Positions 8,609-17,837 of a DNA stretch of 64,000 nucleotides are shown piece by piece (position 1 is the stretch's first letter; every line of letters begins with the position of its first letter). Both the position numbers and the translations under genes were made by a program. Below the pieces are notes generated by a model. It did no database searches and was not told where the DNA came from. It saw only the letters and a list, made by a program, of their open reading frames with translations. The stretch is from DRPG01 sp964655065. Lineage in GTDB: Bacteria; Myxococcota_A; UBA796; GCA-2862545. The stretch covers positions 1 through 64,000 of the forward strand of contig CAZZLC010000012.1 in assembly GCA_964655065.1 (NCBI GenBank), in the 5' to 3' direction.

Positions 8609-9910
8609 CTACGCCAGGTGCGTCTTCCCGAGCTCCGCGCGGGAGAGACGCGCTCTGCGCCGCGACCAGGCGACGCCCAGGAGCACGAGCCAGGCAGCGG
8701 GAGCGGCGGATCCTCTACTGGCGGCACACCCACAGCTCTGAGCGGACGCGTCGACCGTGACAGTGTCGACGTCGATCGCGTAGTCGAAGCCCTCGCGTGA
8801 GTCGATCTCGGGGGAGACGACGACCCAGAGGGGCTCTGCGTACGCCAGGCGCGCAGTGAGGGGAGACGATCCCTCGGTCGTGCCCGTGAACACCGCGGTC
8901 GCCGGCGACCCTGGGCGGTTCCGGGGTGCGGTGACGAGCACGACGTGCCACCGAGGCCCCTCGGTTCCGCGGAGGGTGATCTCCAGCTCGGTGCCGAGCG
9001 CGACACCGTCGGGACGAATGCGGTGAACTGCCCACCCGAGGCCCTGAGGCGGCGTCTCGGCGCTGGCCGTCGCGGTGTCGGGGAGACCGCGGATCACGGA
9101 CACCGGGGTGGGCTGCCGCCCGAGGTCGCGCCCGAAGTCGTGGTCGACGGTTGGCAATCGGCGGAGGTGGTCTGCCCACAGCGCATCGAAGTCGAGTCCG
9201 AGGTCCGCGACGATGTCGGGAAACCAGGCCGCTTCGCCTTCGAGCGCGGCGCCGAGCTCGAGCGTGCGCGCGACCGCGGCAGGTCCCTCTCGCGCGTCGA
9301 GCGTGTGGACGAGCACGGACGTGCCGTAGAGGAACGCCTGTCGCTCGGGCTCCAGCAGCGCGGACAGGTCCTGGTGCAGGGCCAGGTGACCGAGCTCCAG
9401 GTAGTCGGCGTAGTTGGGGAAGCTCCCCGAGGTGCGCCCAGTCACCGTCTCCGCCCAGGTGGCCGTGCCCTCGGACCACCAGGGCCAGGTGTTGTAGATC
9501 GTGGTGTAGGGCAGCGAAGGGTCGTAGCCGTACTGCACGGCGTGAAACAGCTCGTGCACGCTGGTGGCCTCGCCTCCGTCACGGGAGAGGCCGCCCTCGT
9601 AGACGAACAGTCGGCTGTGGTTCTCGTCGCCGCACGGCTCGGTGATCGCGAACCCCCCGCGACGCAGCGCGTCGATCTCCACCGAGATGGCGGGATTGCC
9701 GACCGGGGAGAGGAACCCGAGCTCGTCGTAGGTCGTCCAGGCGTCGTCGGCCGCATCGAGGATGCGCTGCGCCCCGACCTCGTTCACGACCTCTCCGTCG
9801 GTGTACTCGACGGAGAGCCGCTCGCCGTCGATGACGTCGGGCTGCCGCCAGCCGTAGCAGGGTTCGGCGGCCGGGGCGGCAGCGAACGAGAGCAGGATGC
9901 CGAGCGACAC
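8609..9910 (-). CDS. Secreted MXAN_6640-type putative metalloprotease with MYXO-CTERM-like tail
   Basis: A 433-residue exported protein. It has a short hydrophobic signal peptide (residues 1-15), a zinc-metalloprotease motif H119-E-L-F-H123, and a following 'WWSEGTATWAE' that can supply the third ligand, the layout of the MXAN_6640 putative protease family. The C-terminal 41 residues (from 393) read Cys-Gly-Cys, a spacer, a hydrophobic span and 'SRRRAR', a MYXO-CTERM-type sorting signal linked to lipid-like surface anchoring in myxobacteria. A strong AGGAGG precedes the GTG start. It begins 15 nt after the aldo/keto reductase gene and is probably co-transcribed with it. Confidence 0.88.
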   Translation of the reverse strand: MSLGILLSFAAAPAAEPCYGWRQPDVIDGERLSVEYTDGEVVNEVGAQRILDAADDAWTTYDELGFLSPVGNPAISVEIDALRRGGFAITEPCGDENHSRLFVYEGGLSRDGGEATSVHELFHAVQYGYDPSLPYTTIYNTWPWWSEGTATWAETVTGRTSGSFPNYADYLELGHLALHQDLSALLEPERQAFLYGTSVLVHTLDAREGPAAVARTLELGAALEGEAAWFPDIVADLGLDFDALWADHLRRLPTVDHDFGRDLGRQPTPVSVIRGLPDTATASAETPPQGLGWAVHRIRPDGVALGTELEITLRGTEGPRWHVVLVTAPRNRPGSPATAVFTGTTEGSSPLTARLAYAEPLWVVVSPEIDSREGFDYAIDVDTVTVDASAQSCGCAASRGSAAPAAWLVLLGVAWSRRRARLSRAELGKTHLA

Positions 9911-9925
9911 GGGAACCTCCTTTGG

Positions 9926-10972
9926 TCAGCGGCGAGCGGGGCGCCCGTCGATGCGGTCGCGAGACTCGGTGTACACGAGATCCTGCACGGCGTCCGAGGC
10001 CAGGAAGTCGTGCGGGAAGCCCAGGGACGGACGGCTCACCTCGTCGAGGCGCGCGAGCTGGGCCTCGTCGAGGGTGACGTCGACCGCCTTGACCGTGTCG
10101 GTGATCTGGCTGACCTTTCGCGCGCCGACGATGGGCAGGAGGCCGTAGCCCTGGGCGAGCACCCAGGCGGTGGCGACCTGGGCCGACGTCGCGCCGAGCT
10201 CGTCGGCGATGGCGTCGACCGTGCGCGCGATGGCGAGGTTGCGCTCGGCAGTGCGGCCGCGCGCCTCGTTGCCCGCCGCACGCAGCGAGTCGGTGCTGGC
10301 CCCGGCCCGGGTGTACTTGCCGGTGAGCACGCCCCCGCCGAGCGGGGCCCAGGCGAGCACGGACAGGCCGAAGTGATCGGCCATGGGGAGCAGGTCGCGC
10401 TCCGGGGTCCGCTGGATGAGGCTGTACTCGATCTGCAGGCCAGCGTAGGCGCTCCAGCCGCGCAGCTCGGCGAGGACGTTCGAGGCGCTCACCACCCACG
10501 CAGGTGTGTCGCTGACGCCGATGTAGAGGACCTTGCCGGCTCGAACCAGGTCGTCGAGCCCCCGCATCGTCTCCTCGAACGGGGTGTAGGCGTCCCAGGC
10601 GTGGACCCAGAGCAGGTCGATGTAGTCCGTCTGCATGCGGGAGAGGCTCGCCTCGACCGAGCGCACCAGGTTCTTGCGAGCGTTGCCCGCGGTGTTGACG
10701 TCCCCGTGGTCCATCGCGAGGGTGTACTTCGTGGCCACGACGAAGCGATCCCGGCGATCGCCGAGCCAACGGCCGCAGATCTCCTCGGTCTCGCCGCCGT
10801 GGTACTTGTTGGCCGTGTCGAGGAAGTTGCCCCCGGCGTCGGCGTAGGCGTCCAGCACCTGGTGTGACGTGGCCTCGTCGGCCCCGAAGCCCCACTGGGT
10901 CCCGAAGCTCATGGTCCCGAGGCACAACTCCGAGACTCTGAGTCCCGACTTCCCGAGCAGACGGTAGCGCAT
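9926..10972 (-). CDS. Aldo/keto reductase
   Basis: A 348-residue (alpha/beta)8-barrel NADPH-dependent oxidoreductase of the YdhF/Gfo-type AKR group. Visible are the N-terminal 'LGLRVSELCLGTMSFG'-like opening, the catalytic tetrad region ('DTANKYHGG' with Tyr, 'VVATKY' with Lys, 'LLWVHAWD' with His) and the C-terminal cofactor segment 'LPIVGARKVSQI'. ATG was chosen 30 nt inside the longest frame because GGAGGAAGC directly precedes it. It is first in a probable two-gene unit with the metalloprotease. Substrate unknown. Confidence 0.92.
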   Translation of the reverse strand: MRYRLLGKSGLRVSELCLGTMSFGTQWGFGADEATSHQVLDAYADAGGNFLDTANKYHGGETEEICGRWLGDRRDRFVVATKYTLAMDHGDVNTAGNARKNLVRSVEASLSRMQTDYIDLLWVHAWDAYTPFEETMRGLDDLVRAGKVLYIGVSDTPAWVVSASNVLAELRGWSAYAGLQIEYSLIQRTPERDLLPMADHFGLSVLAWAPLGGGVLTGKYTRAGASTDSLRAAGNEARGRTAERNLAIARTVDAIADELGATSAQVATAWVLAQGYGLLPIVGARKVSQITDTVKAVDVTLDEAQLARLDEVSRPSLGFPHDFLASDAVQDLVYTESRDRIDGRPARR

Positions 10973-11088
10973 GCTTCCTCCTTCGACAGCCCGTTCTACC
11001 AAGCTCGCGAACGGACTGTGACAGAGGGGTGAACCAGGCCCGCCTGGCCCCGATCACCTCGTTAGATTGGGCGCCTCGTGAGGTGGCT

Positions 11089-14000
11089 GTGCGATTCTTC
11101 CCTTGGTTTCTGGTCTTGGCAGGCCCGGCCTGCAATGGTGACGGCGGCGACGACGACAATCCCGACGTCGTCGACACCGGCACGGCAATCGATACGGTCG
11201 ACACCGCCGACGACCCGACGCCCGTGCTCCCCGACGGCGTCGAGGTGGTCGACTGCTCGCGTGAGCTACCCGCTCCCCCGTCGGGCCAGACCTGTGCCGT
11301 GACCGGCGACCCCGCCACGGCGACGGCGGTGATCCTGCAGGGCGACGTCCTCGGAGACCCGGACGCCTACCTGCAAGGTGAGCTGCGGTTTGCGCTGGGC
11401 GTCGAGAACGCCACCCTCGAGTGCGTCGGCTGCGACTGCAGCATGTCAGAAGAGACGGTGGTGATCAGCTGCCCAGACGCCGTGATCACGCCGGGGCTGA
11501 TCAACGCGCACGACCACATCCGGTACGCCGCCGAGACGGTCAAGGAGATCGGGAACGAGCGCTACGACCACCGGCACGACTGGCGGCGGGGCACCCGCGA
11601 CCACACCCCGATCCCCACGGACTCGAACAACGCACCCGAGGTCACGCTCTACGGCGAGATGCGGATGCTGTTCGCTGGCGCCACGTCGATCGCGGGCTCG
11701 ATCGCCGGGGTGAACGCCTCCGGACTGATGAGGAACCTCGACAACGCCACCTACAACGAGGGCCTCAATCCGGGCGACGTCGACTACTCGACGTTCCCGC
11801 TCGGAGACGCTCTCAACCCGGTTCTCGAGGTCGAGAACTGCCTGCGCTTCCGGCCCGAGAGCTCGGCCGTGCTGAGCAACGAGATCTACCTGCCCCACGT
11901 CGCCGAGGGCATCGATCCCGAGGCCCGAAACGAGTTCGCTTGCCTCTCGGGCGAGGGGCCGGGCTCGGTCGACTACATCGCCGACAACACCTCGATCGTG
12001 CACGGAATCGGGCTCAACGCAGCGGACATCGCGCTGGTCGCCTCGAGGGACGCACAGCTCGTGTGGTCACCGCGCTCGAACCTCTCGCTGTACGGGGACA
12101 CCGCCCAGGTGGTCACCTACGACAGCTTCGAGGTGCCGATCGCCCTCGGCACGGACTGGATCCCGAGTGGCTCGGCCACGATGCTCCGCGAGCTCGCCTG
12201 CGCCGACCAGTTCAACCGGGAGCACCTCGGGGGCTACTTCTCCGACTACGCGCTCTGGCGGATGGTCACCGCCAACGCCGCCTTGGCGATGGGCGTCGAC
12301 GACCAGCTGGGCCGGCTCGCCGAGGGCCTCTTGGCGGACGTCGCGGTGATCGCCAAGGGCGGGAATGCGCTGCACGGCGCGGTCGTCCGCGCCGACACCC
12401 CCGACGTCGCGCTCGTCCTGCGCGGGGGGCGCGCGCTCACCGGCGAAGAGCCGCTGGTGGCGGGACTCCTGGGCAGCACCGACGCCTGCGACGCGCTAGG
12501 CGAGTGCCTCTCGGGCCACGTGGTGTGCATCGACCGACCCGGCTTCACGCTCGACTCCATCGACGCCGTGGTGCCGAACGATGCGTTTCCCCTCTATGTG
12601 TGCGGTGAGCCCGACGAGGAGCCCACCTGTGAGCCCTTCCGCGACGACGAGTCGGGCGACGGCGTGATCTACCCGACCTCGTCGACCATGGACCAAGATC
12701 GTGACGGCCAGGACGACGACGTCGACAACTGTCCCACCATCTTCAATCCACCGCGGGCCCTCGGCGGGTGGCGCCAGGTGGACTTCGACGGGGATGGCAG
12801 CGGCGACGCCTGCGACGTCTGCCCTCTGGCCCCGGGCGCGGAGTGCGACCTCGACGACCTCGATGGTGACGGTGTCGACAACGTGGACGACAACTGCCCG
12901 CTCACTGCGAATCCGGACCAGACGGATGCCGACGCGGACGGCCTCGGTGCCGCGTGCGAGCGCTGTGACGATTTCGCCTCCGCAGTGGGGGCGTGCGAGG
13001 TGGCGGTCTACGACGTGAAGCAGGGGCTGCACACGGGCGAGCTCGTCGAAATCGACGACCTCGTGGTCACGGCGATCCGTGCTGGCGAGGGCTTCTTCGC
13101 CCAGCTCGATCCGGGGGCGCCCGGCTACGCGGGGGTCGACTACTCCGGCATCTACACGTACAGCCCGAGCGAGGTGGGATCCGTGAGCGTCGGCGACTCC
13201 ATCCGGGTCGCGGCCGGCGTCCAGGACTTCTTCGGTCAGCTCCAGCTCTCGAACGTGACCTCGATCGTGGTGAACCCCCAGGGGGCCCCGCTTCCGGCTC
13301 CCGTGGTGGTCTCGGCCGACGACGTCGCCACCGGCGGCACGCGGGCCGACGCGCTCGAGGGCGTGCTCGTCTCGGTGCTCGACGTCGAGGTCACCGCGGT
13401 GAATCCCGACGGCAACCCCGCCGAGTTCGAGGTCGACTCCTCGCTGTTCGTCAACGACTTCCTCTACACCGTCGATCCCGTGCCGACGGTCGGCGACACG
13501 TTCACCGCGATCACGGGCGTGCTGCGCTGGTCGTTCGACGAGCACCGGCTCGAGCCGCGCGGGGTCGAGGACGTGGCGTTTGGCGAGGTCCGCGTCGATG
13601 CACTGACTCCGGGCTTCCTGCCCGTCGCGGTCGGCGCCACCGAGTCGCTCACCGTGTCGCTGCGCTTCCCCTCCGGCAGCCTCGAGACCGTGCAGATCGA
13701 CTGTCTCCCGGCGGGCTCGCTCCTCTGTCCCCCTTCGGTCGACGTGCCGGCCGGGCAGCTCAGCGCCGACTTCATCGTCGAAGGACTGCAGGCGAACGCC
13801 GTGGTCGTCTCGGGCACGCTCGGAACCTCGTCGGCCCAGGCCGACGTCCAGGTCTACGACGACGCGACGACGCGAACGGTGGTCGACCTCGCGCCCGCGG
13901 TCCTGACGGTCGCCCCGTCAGGTGTGGGCACTCTCGTCGTCACGATCGACCTGCCCGCACCCAGTGGGGGCCTCGACCTCGCGGTCACCGCGGACCCCGG

Positions 14001-14670
14001 CATCACCGTTCCTCCGACCGTCTCGGTGCTCCCGGGCGAGACCACGGTCGACGTCCCCGTCACCGCGGGGGCCGCCCTCGGTACCTACGCGGTGTCGGTG
14101 GGGGGCCTCACGGCGGACGTCGACGTGGCCAGTGCGCCGCAGGGGCAGGGCCTCGCGTTCTGGGAGTACACGGAGCCGCGGAGCGGCGGCGTACCGTTCA
14201 TCAACAAGTTCCTCGAGATCAAGAACCTCGAGCCGAGCGCATTCGACCTGACCGGATGTCGCGTCGACGACTACGTGAACGGGCAGTCCACCCCCAATGC
14301 GAGCCGGTCGTTCGATCTCCAGCCGATCGTCCTGCAGCCCGGGGGCATCTACCTGGTCTGCCCCGACGACCCCTCGCGCATCGCGGTGGGGGGCACCTGC
14401 GATCAGGAGCGCGGCAACCAGTTCAACGGCGACGACACGCTCGTGTTGTCCTGCGGCGGCGTGGTGATGGACGTATTCGGTCAGATCGGGACCGATCCGG
14501 GCACCGAGTGGGGGGACTCCGCGCTCGGGACCGAGAGCACCACGCTTCGGCGCAGGTGCGACGTGGTCGCCGGGGACGCGGACGGCAGCGATGCCTTCGA
14601 CCTCTCCGAGTGGATCCAGATCTCCGACGACGCGGATGGCACCAACCTCGGCCTCGATCACTGCCCGTGA
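11089..14670 (+). CDS. Secreted amidohydrolase-family lipoprotein with TSP type-3 repeats and lamin-tail domain
   Basis: From the preferred GTG (GAGGTGG just upstream) the protein is 1193 residues; an in-frame ATG at 11029 would add 20. It opens with a short signal ending at a lipobox-like Cys15 and a Gly/Asp-rich tether. An amidohydrolase domain follows (about 130-480): metal motif 'GLINAHDHIRY', 'SIVHGIGLNAADIAL' with a further His, and 'GTDWIPSGS' with the Asp, as in the atrazine hydrolase/SsnA branch. Next come thrombospondin type-3 Ca-binding repeats (about 530-630), three beta-rich repeats, and a lamin-tail-like domain (about 1020-1180). A cell-surface hydrolase is inferred; substrate unknown. 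Confidence 0.82.
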   Translation: MRFFPWFLVLAGPACNGDGGDDDNPDVVDTGTAIDTVDTADDPTPVLPDGVEVVDCSRELPAPPSGQTCAVTGDPATATAVILQGDVLGDPDAYLQGELRFALGVENATLECVGCDCSMSEETVVISCPDAVITPGLINAHDHIRYAAETVKEIGNERYDHRHDWRRGTRDHTPIPTDSNNAPEVTLYGEMRMLFAGATSIAGSIAGVNASGLMRNLDNATYNEGLNPGDVDYSTFPLGDALNPVLEVENCLRFRPESSAVLSNEIYLPHVAEGIDPEARNEFACLSGEGPGSVDYIADNTSIVHGIGLNAADIALVASRDAQLVWSPRSNLSLYGDTAQVVTYDSFEVPIALGTDWIPSGSATMLRELACADQFNREHLGGYFSDYALWRMVTANAALAMGVDDQLGRLAEGLLADVAVIAKGGNALHGAVVRADTPDVALVLRGGRALTGEEPLVAGLLGSTDACDALGECLSGHVVCIDRPGFTLDSIDAVVPNDAFPLYVCGEPDEEPTCEPFRDDESGDGVIYPTSSTMDQDRDGQDDDVDNCPTIFNPPRALGGWRQVDFDGDGSGDACDVCPLAPGAECDLDDLDGDGVDNVDDNCPLTANPDQTDADADGLGAACERCDDFASAVGACEVAVYDVKQGLHTGELVEIDDLVVTAIRAGEGFFAQLDPGAPGYAGVDYSGIYTYSPSEVGSVSVGDSIRVAAGVQDFFGQLQLSNVTSIVVNPQGAPLPAPVVVSADDVATGGTRADALEGVLVSVLDVEVTAVNPDGNPAEFEVDSSLFVNDFLYTVDPVPTVGDTFTAITGVLRWSFDEHRLEPRGVEDVAFGEVRVDALTPGFLPVAVGATESLTVSLRFPSGSLETVQIDCLPAGSLLCPPSVDVPAGQLSADFIVEGLQANAVVVSGTLGTSSAQADVQVYDDATTRTVVDLAPAVLTVAPSGVGTLVVTIDLPAPSGGLDLAVTADPGITVPPTVSVLPGETTVDVPVTAGAALGTYAVSVGGLTADVDVASAPQGQGLAFWEYTEPRSGGVPFINKFLEIKNLEPSAFDLTGCRVDDYVNGQSTPNASRSFDLQPIVLQPGGIYLVCPDDPSRIAVGGTCDQERGNQFNGDDTLVLSCGGVVMDVFGQIGTDPGTEWGDSALGTESTTLRRRCDVVAGDADGSDAFDLSEWIQISDDADGTNLGLDHCP

Positions 14671-14697
14671 GTCCATACGCGTGACGCAGGAGGATTG

Positions 14698-15471
14698 ATG
14701 GCCGACCGCATCGAGACGATCACCGAGGACTTCCACAACATCCGGGGGTCGTTCAAGATCGCCGGCCTGCTCGACATCCGCACCCAGGCGTCGCTGGTTC
14801 GGCTGTCGGACGGGCGCTTCGTGATGCTCGATGCGTACACGCTCGAGGGAGAGATCGAGCGTCGGGTCGCCGCGCTCACCGACGACGGGCGGAAGGTCGC
14901 CGCCATCATCAACCTCCATCCCTTCCACACCGTGCACGTGCGGGCCGCACATGAGCGCTTTCCCGAGGCGAAGCTCTACGGCTGCGCTCGCCACCACGAG
15001 AAGTTCCCCGACCTGCCCTGGCAGCCCGAGCTCTCCGAGGAGGGGGCGCTGCACGAGAGGTTCGCAGGCGACCTCGAGTTCTCGGTGCCGGCGGGCGTGG
15101 ATCTGGTCACGAGCGACGACAACGTCCACTTCGGCTCGGTCCTCGCGTTCCACCGCGCGTCTGGCACGATCCACGTCGACGACACGCTGTCCTTCCTCGA
15201 GATGCCCGGCGTGGTGCAGTGGCTCGGCCTCGACGACTTCTTCGCCTTCCACCCCACCCTCGGCCGCGCGCTGCGCCAAGAGGCCGGGGCGGCCGCGGCG
15301 TTCCGGACCTGGGCCCAGGATCTCGCGACGAGGTGGGCAGACGCCACGACGGTCTGCACGGCGCACGTCGCGGTCTGGCGGGGGGAGCCCGGCGCGTTCG
15401 AGGCCCGGATGCAGAAGGCGCTCGACGGGGTGTCCTCGACGCTCGACGCCCACGCGGCCAAGCACGGGTGA
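14698..15471 (+). CDS. Metallo-beta-lactamase-fold-like hydrolase, function unknown
   Basis: A 257-residue soluble protein. The middle part reads 'INLHPFHTVHVRAAHERFPEAKLYGCARHH', like the first His-rich loop and sheet of MBL-fold proteins of the DUF4336 kind, then 'GTIHVDDTLSFLE', where MBL proteins have the bridging Asp. The canonical HxHxDH motif is absent, so metal binding and activity are unproven. ATG is preferred over the adjacent TTG because GCAGGAGGA lies at ideal spacing. It follows the amidohydrolase lipoprotein by 27 nt on the same strand and may share its transcript. Confidence 0.7.
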   Translation: MADRIETITEDFHNIRGSFKIAGLLDIRTQASLVRLSDGRFVMLDAYTLEGEIERRVAALTDDGRKVAAIINLHPFHTVHVRAAHERFPEAKLYGCARHHEKFPDLPWQPELSEEGALHERFAGDLEFSVPAGVDLVTSDDNVHFGSVLAFHRASGTIHVDDTLSFLEMPGVVQWLGLDDFFAFHPTLGRALRQEAGAAAAFRTWAQDLATRWADATTVCTAHVAVWRGEPGAFEARMQKALDGVSSTLDAHAAKHG

Positions 15472-15475
15472 CCGG

Positions 15476-16051
15476 CTACTCGCGCGCGGTCTGCCGTGGG
15501 GCGTGTCGCTGGGCGCGGTGAGCGGTCGGCGGCTCCGGAGGGAGTGGACCCAGCATGGCGGCGAGCTTCTGCACGTTGTCCCGATTGCGACCGAGGGTGT
15601 CCAGCAACACCCAGGGCCAGCGCGGCTCGCTGCGGATCTCGACCCGGACGCCCCCGCCCGTTCGCTCGGCCACGATGCTCACGCGCTCGCGGACGATGCC
15701 CGTCGTGCCCACGGCGCGAAAGCCGTCTTCGCGGTCCTCCCACCGGGGCGTCACCTTGAGTGCGGCCAAGGCGGCGCCTGCGCGCTCTCGTGTCTCGGAC
15801 AACGACCCCGGGGTCGTGAAGCGGGTGGCGTCCCGCAGGGGCGGGAGGCGCATTGGCTTGCGGCCACCGTCGGTGTGCCGCCAGGCGATGTCGAGGGTCG
15901 TGATCACCGAGTACATCAGACCCGCGACAAGCCCGGCCAACAGCCAGAACCCCAACGAGCCCTTCATCACGAGGCTCATCGACAGGCCCCAGATGATCCC
16001 GAACCGCAAGGTCAGCACCACGCCTACCGGCGCGCCCCGTCGCTTCGTCAC
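15476..16051 (-). CDS. Small two-helix membrane protein, function unknown
   Basis: A 191-residue protein with two closely spaced hydrophobic helices (about 8-28 and 33-55), then a soluble alpha/beta region of about 130 residues and a basic, Pro-rich tail. No family is recognised. Its 3' end is 4 nt from the convergent MBL-like gene. Its start faces asnB across an 89-bp divergent promoter region that contains an 8-bp inverted repeat. Confidence 0.65.
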   Translation of the reverse strand: MTKRRGAPVGVVLTLRFGIIWGLSMSLVMKGSLGFWLLAGLVAGLMYSVITTLDIAWRHTDGGRKPMRLPPLRDATRFTTPGSLSETRERAGAALAALKVTPRWEDREDGFRAVGTTGIVRERVSIVAERTGGGVRVEIRSEPRWPWVLLDTLGRNRDNVQKLAAMLGPLPPEPPTAHRAQRHAPRQTARE

Positions 16052-16088
16052 GGCACCCCTCCAAGGTCTCGGTTTCGAGTTGTCGACC

Positions 16089-16125
16089 CTACAGCGGGTC
16101 GCCCGACGGATCGTTCACGCTGTAG
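16089..16125. promoter_or_regulatory. Inverted repeat upstream of asnB, possible operator
   Basis: CTACAGCG at 16089-16096 and its exact reverse complement CGCTGTAG at 16118-16125, with 21 nt between. It lies between two divergent genes and ends 15 nt before the asnB start codon. It could be an operator or a leader hairpin. No regulator gene is adjacent. Confidence 0.35.
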
Positions 16126-16140
16126 CGAGGGAGATGTCTC

Positions 16141-17799
16141 GTGTGCGCCATTCTCGCCTGGATCGATCACCAACGTGACGTCGCCGACGCTCGGGCCACC
16201 GCGGTCCGGCAGGCGCGCCTGCTCCGGCACCGGGGTCCCGACTGGTCGGGTGCCTACGCTGACGCTCGCTTTGCCATCGCTCACGAGCGGCTCGCCATCG
16301 TCGACCCGGTGAGTGGCGAGCAGCCTCTCGTCAGCCCCGACGGTCGCTACGTGCTGGCTGTCAACGGCGAGATCTACAACCACCGCGAGCTCCGGGCCGC
16401 GCACCCCGACTGGACGTTCCGGACCGACAGCGACTGCGAGGTCCTGCTCCCGCTCTACGCCGCCCACGGCCGCGAGATGCTGGGGATGCTCCGTGGCATG
16501 TTCGCCTTCGTGCTCGTCGACACGGTCACGGGCGACTTCTTGATCGCGCGGGACCCCTACGGCATCGTTCCGCTCTACTTCGGTCGCGACGAGCGAGGCG
16601 GACTCCTCGTGAGCTCCGAGCTGAAGGGGCTCACCGACGTCGCGGCGTCGGTGGCGGTGTTCCCGCCGGGCCACGCGTCGAGCCGCGACGACGACGCCCC
16701 AGTGCCCTGGTTCGACCGCGAGTGGCGCTCGTTCGATGCCGTTCGGGAACAGGTCCGCGATCCGGCGGCGCTCCGCGAGGCACTGGTCGACAGCGTGCGC
16801 TCTCACCTCATGAGCGACGTGCCTTACGGCGTGTTGCTCTCCGGGGGGCTGGACAGCTCGGTCGTGTCCGCCGTCGCGGCTCGCCATGCTCGCCGGCGGG
16901 TCGAGACGGATGGCGAAGAAGAGGCCTGGTGGCCGCGACTCCACAGCTTCTCGATCGGGTTGCCGGGGTCCCCGGATCTCGCGGCGGCCGAGGTCGTCGC
17001 CGACGCGCTCGGCACGGTTCACCACGGCTTCACCTACTCGGTCCAGGAGGGGCTCGACGCCTTGCCCGAGGTCGTGAGGCACCTCGAGACCTTCGACGTG
17101 ACCACGATCCGCGCCGGCACTCCGATGTTCCTGATGGCCCGACGCATCCGTGCGATGGGGATCAAGATGGTGCTCTCCGGCGAGGGCAGCGACGAGATCT
17201 TCGGTGGGTACCTCTACTTCCACAAGGCACCGGACGCTCGCGCCTTTCACGAGGAGACGGTCGAGAAGCTGTTCGGACTCCATCGCTACGACTGCCTTCG
17301 CGCCAACAAGGCGATGGCCGCCTGGGGCGTCGAGGCGCGCGTGCCCTTCCTCGACACCGCCTTCGTCGACCACGCGATGTCCATTCCCGCCCGTCACAAG
17401 ATGGTCGGAGAGCGGGGCATCGAGAAGGAGCTGTTGCGCGAGGCGTTCGCCGGCTGGATTCCCGAGTCGGTGCTGTGGCGGCAGAAGGAGCAGTTCTCGG
17501 ACGGCGTGGGCTACGGCTGGATCGACGCCCTCAAGGATCTCGCCGCGCAGCGCGTCACCGACGCCCAGCTGCGCGAAGCGGGGGCCCGCTTTCCGGTCGG
17601 CACGCCGAAGACCAAGGAGGCGTACCTGTACCGCTCGCTGTTCGAGGAGCACTTCCCTCACCCGGCGGCGGCATCCACGGTCCCCTACGAGGACAGCATC
17701 GCGTGCAGCACGCCGAGGGCGCTCGCCTGGGACGAGAGCTTCCGCACGGCTGCGGATCCGAGTGGTCGGGCGGTGAAGGTCCACGAGGACGCCTACTGA
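16141..17799 (+). CDS. asnB: Asparagine synthetase B (glutamine-hydrolysing)
   Basis: Makes L-asparagine from L-aspartate, glutamine and ATP in the cytosol. The 552 residues match the E. coli AsnB length of 554. The N-terminal Ntn glutaminase domain has catalytic Cys2 ('MCAILAW'), 'RLLRHRGPDWSG', 'HERLAIVD' and 'NGEIYNH'. The synthetase domain has the PP-loop 'LLSGGLDSSVVSAVA', and later 'GEGSDEIFGGY' and 'RVPFLDTAFVDHAM'. The GTG start is fixed by the need for Cys at position 2. All key residues are present, so it should be functional. Confidence 0.97.
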   Translation: MCAILAWIDHQRDVADARATAVRQARLLRHRGPDWSGAYADARFAIAHERLAIVDPVSGEQPLVSPDGRYVLAVNGEIYNHRELRAAHPDWTFRTDSDCEVLLPLYAAHGREMLGMLRGMFAFVLVDTVTGDFLIARDPYGIVPLYFGRDERGGLLVSSELKGLTDVAASVAVFPPGHASSRDDDAPVPWFDREWRSFDAVREQVRDPAALREALVDSVRSHLMSDVPYGVLLSGGLDSSVVSAVAARHARRRVETDGEEEAWWPRLHSFSIGLPGSPDLAAAEVVADALGTVHHGFTYSVQEGLDALPEVVRHLETFDVTTIRAGTPMFLMARRIRAMGIKMVLSGEGSDEIFGGYLYFHKAPDARAFHEETVEKLFGLHRYDCLRANKAMAAWGVEARVPFLDTAFVDHAMSIPARHKMVGERGIEKELLREAFAGWIPESVLWRQKEQFSDGVGYGWIDALKDLAAQRVTDAQLREAGARFPVGTPKTKEAYLYRSLFEEHFPHPAAASTVPYEDSIACSTPRALAWDESFRTAADPSGRAVKVHEDAY

Positions 17800-17837
17800 T
17801 TCCGCGGATACGGGAGCGTTCACCGAGAGGTGCGCAG

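Noticed and set aside
6288..8741. Plus-strand frame running through the N gap
   Set aside because: It crosses undetermined bases and is antisense to the histidine kinase.
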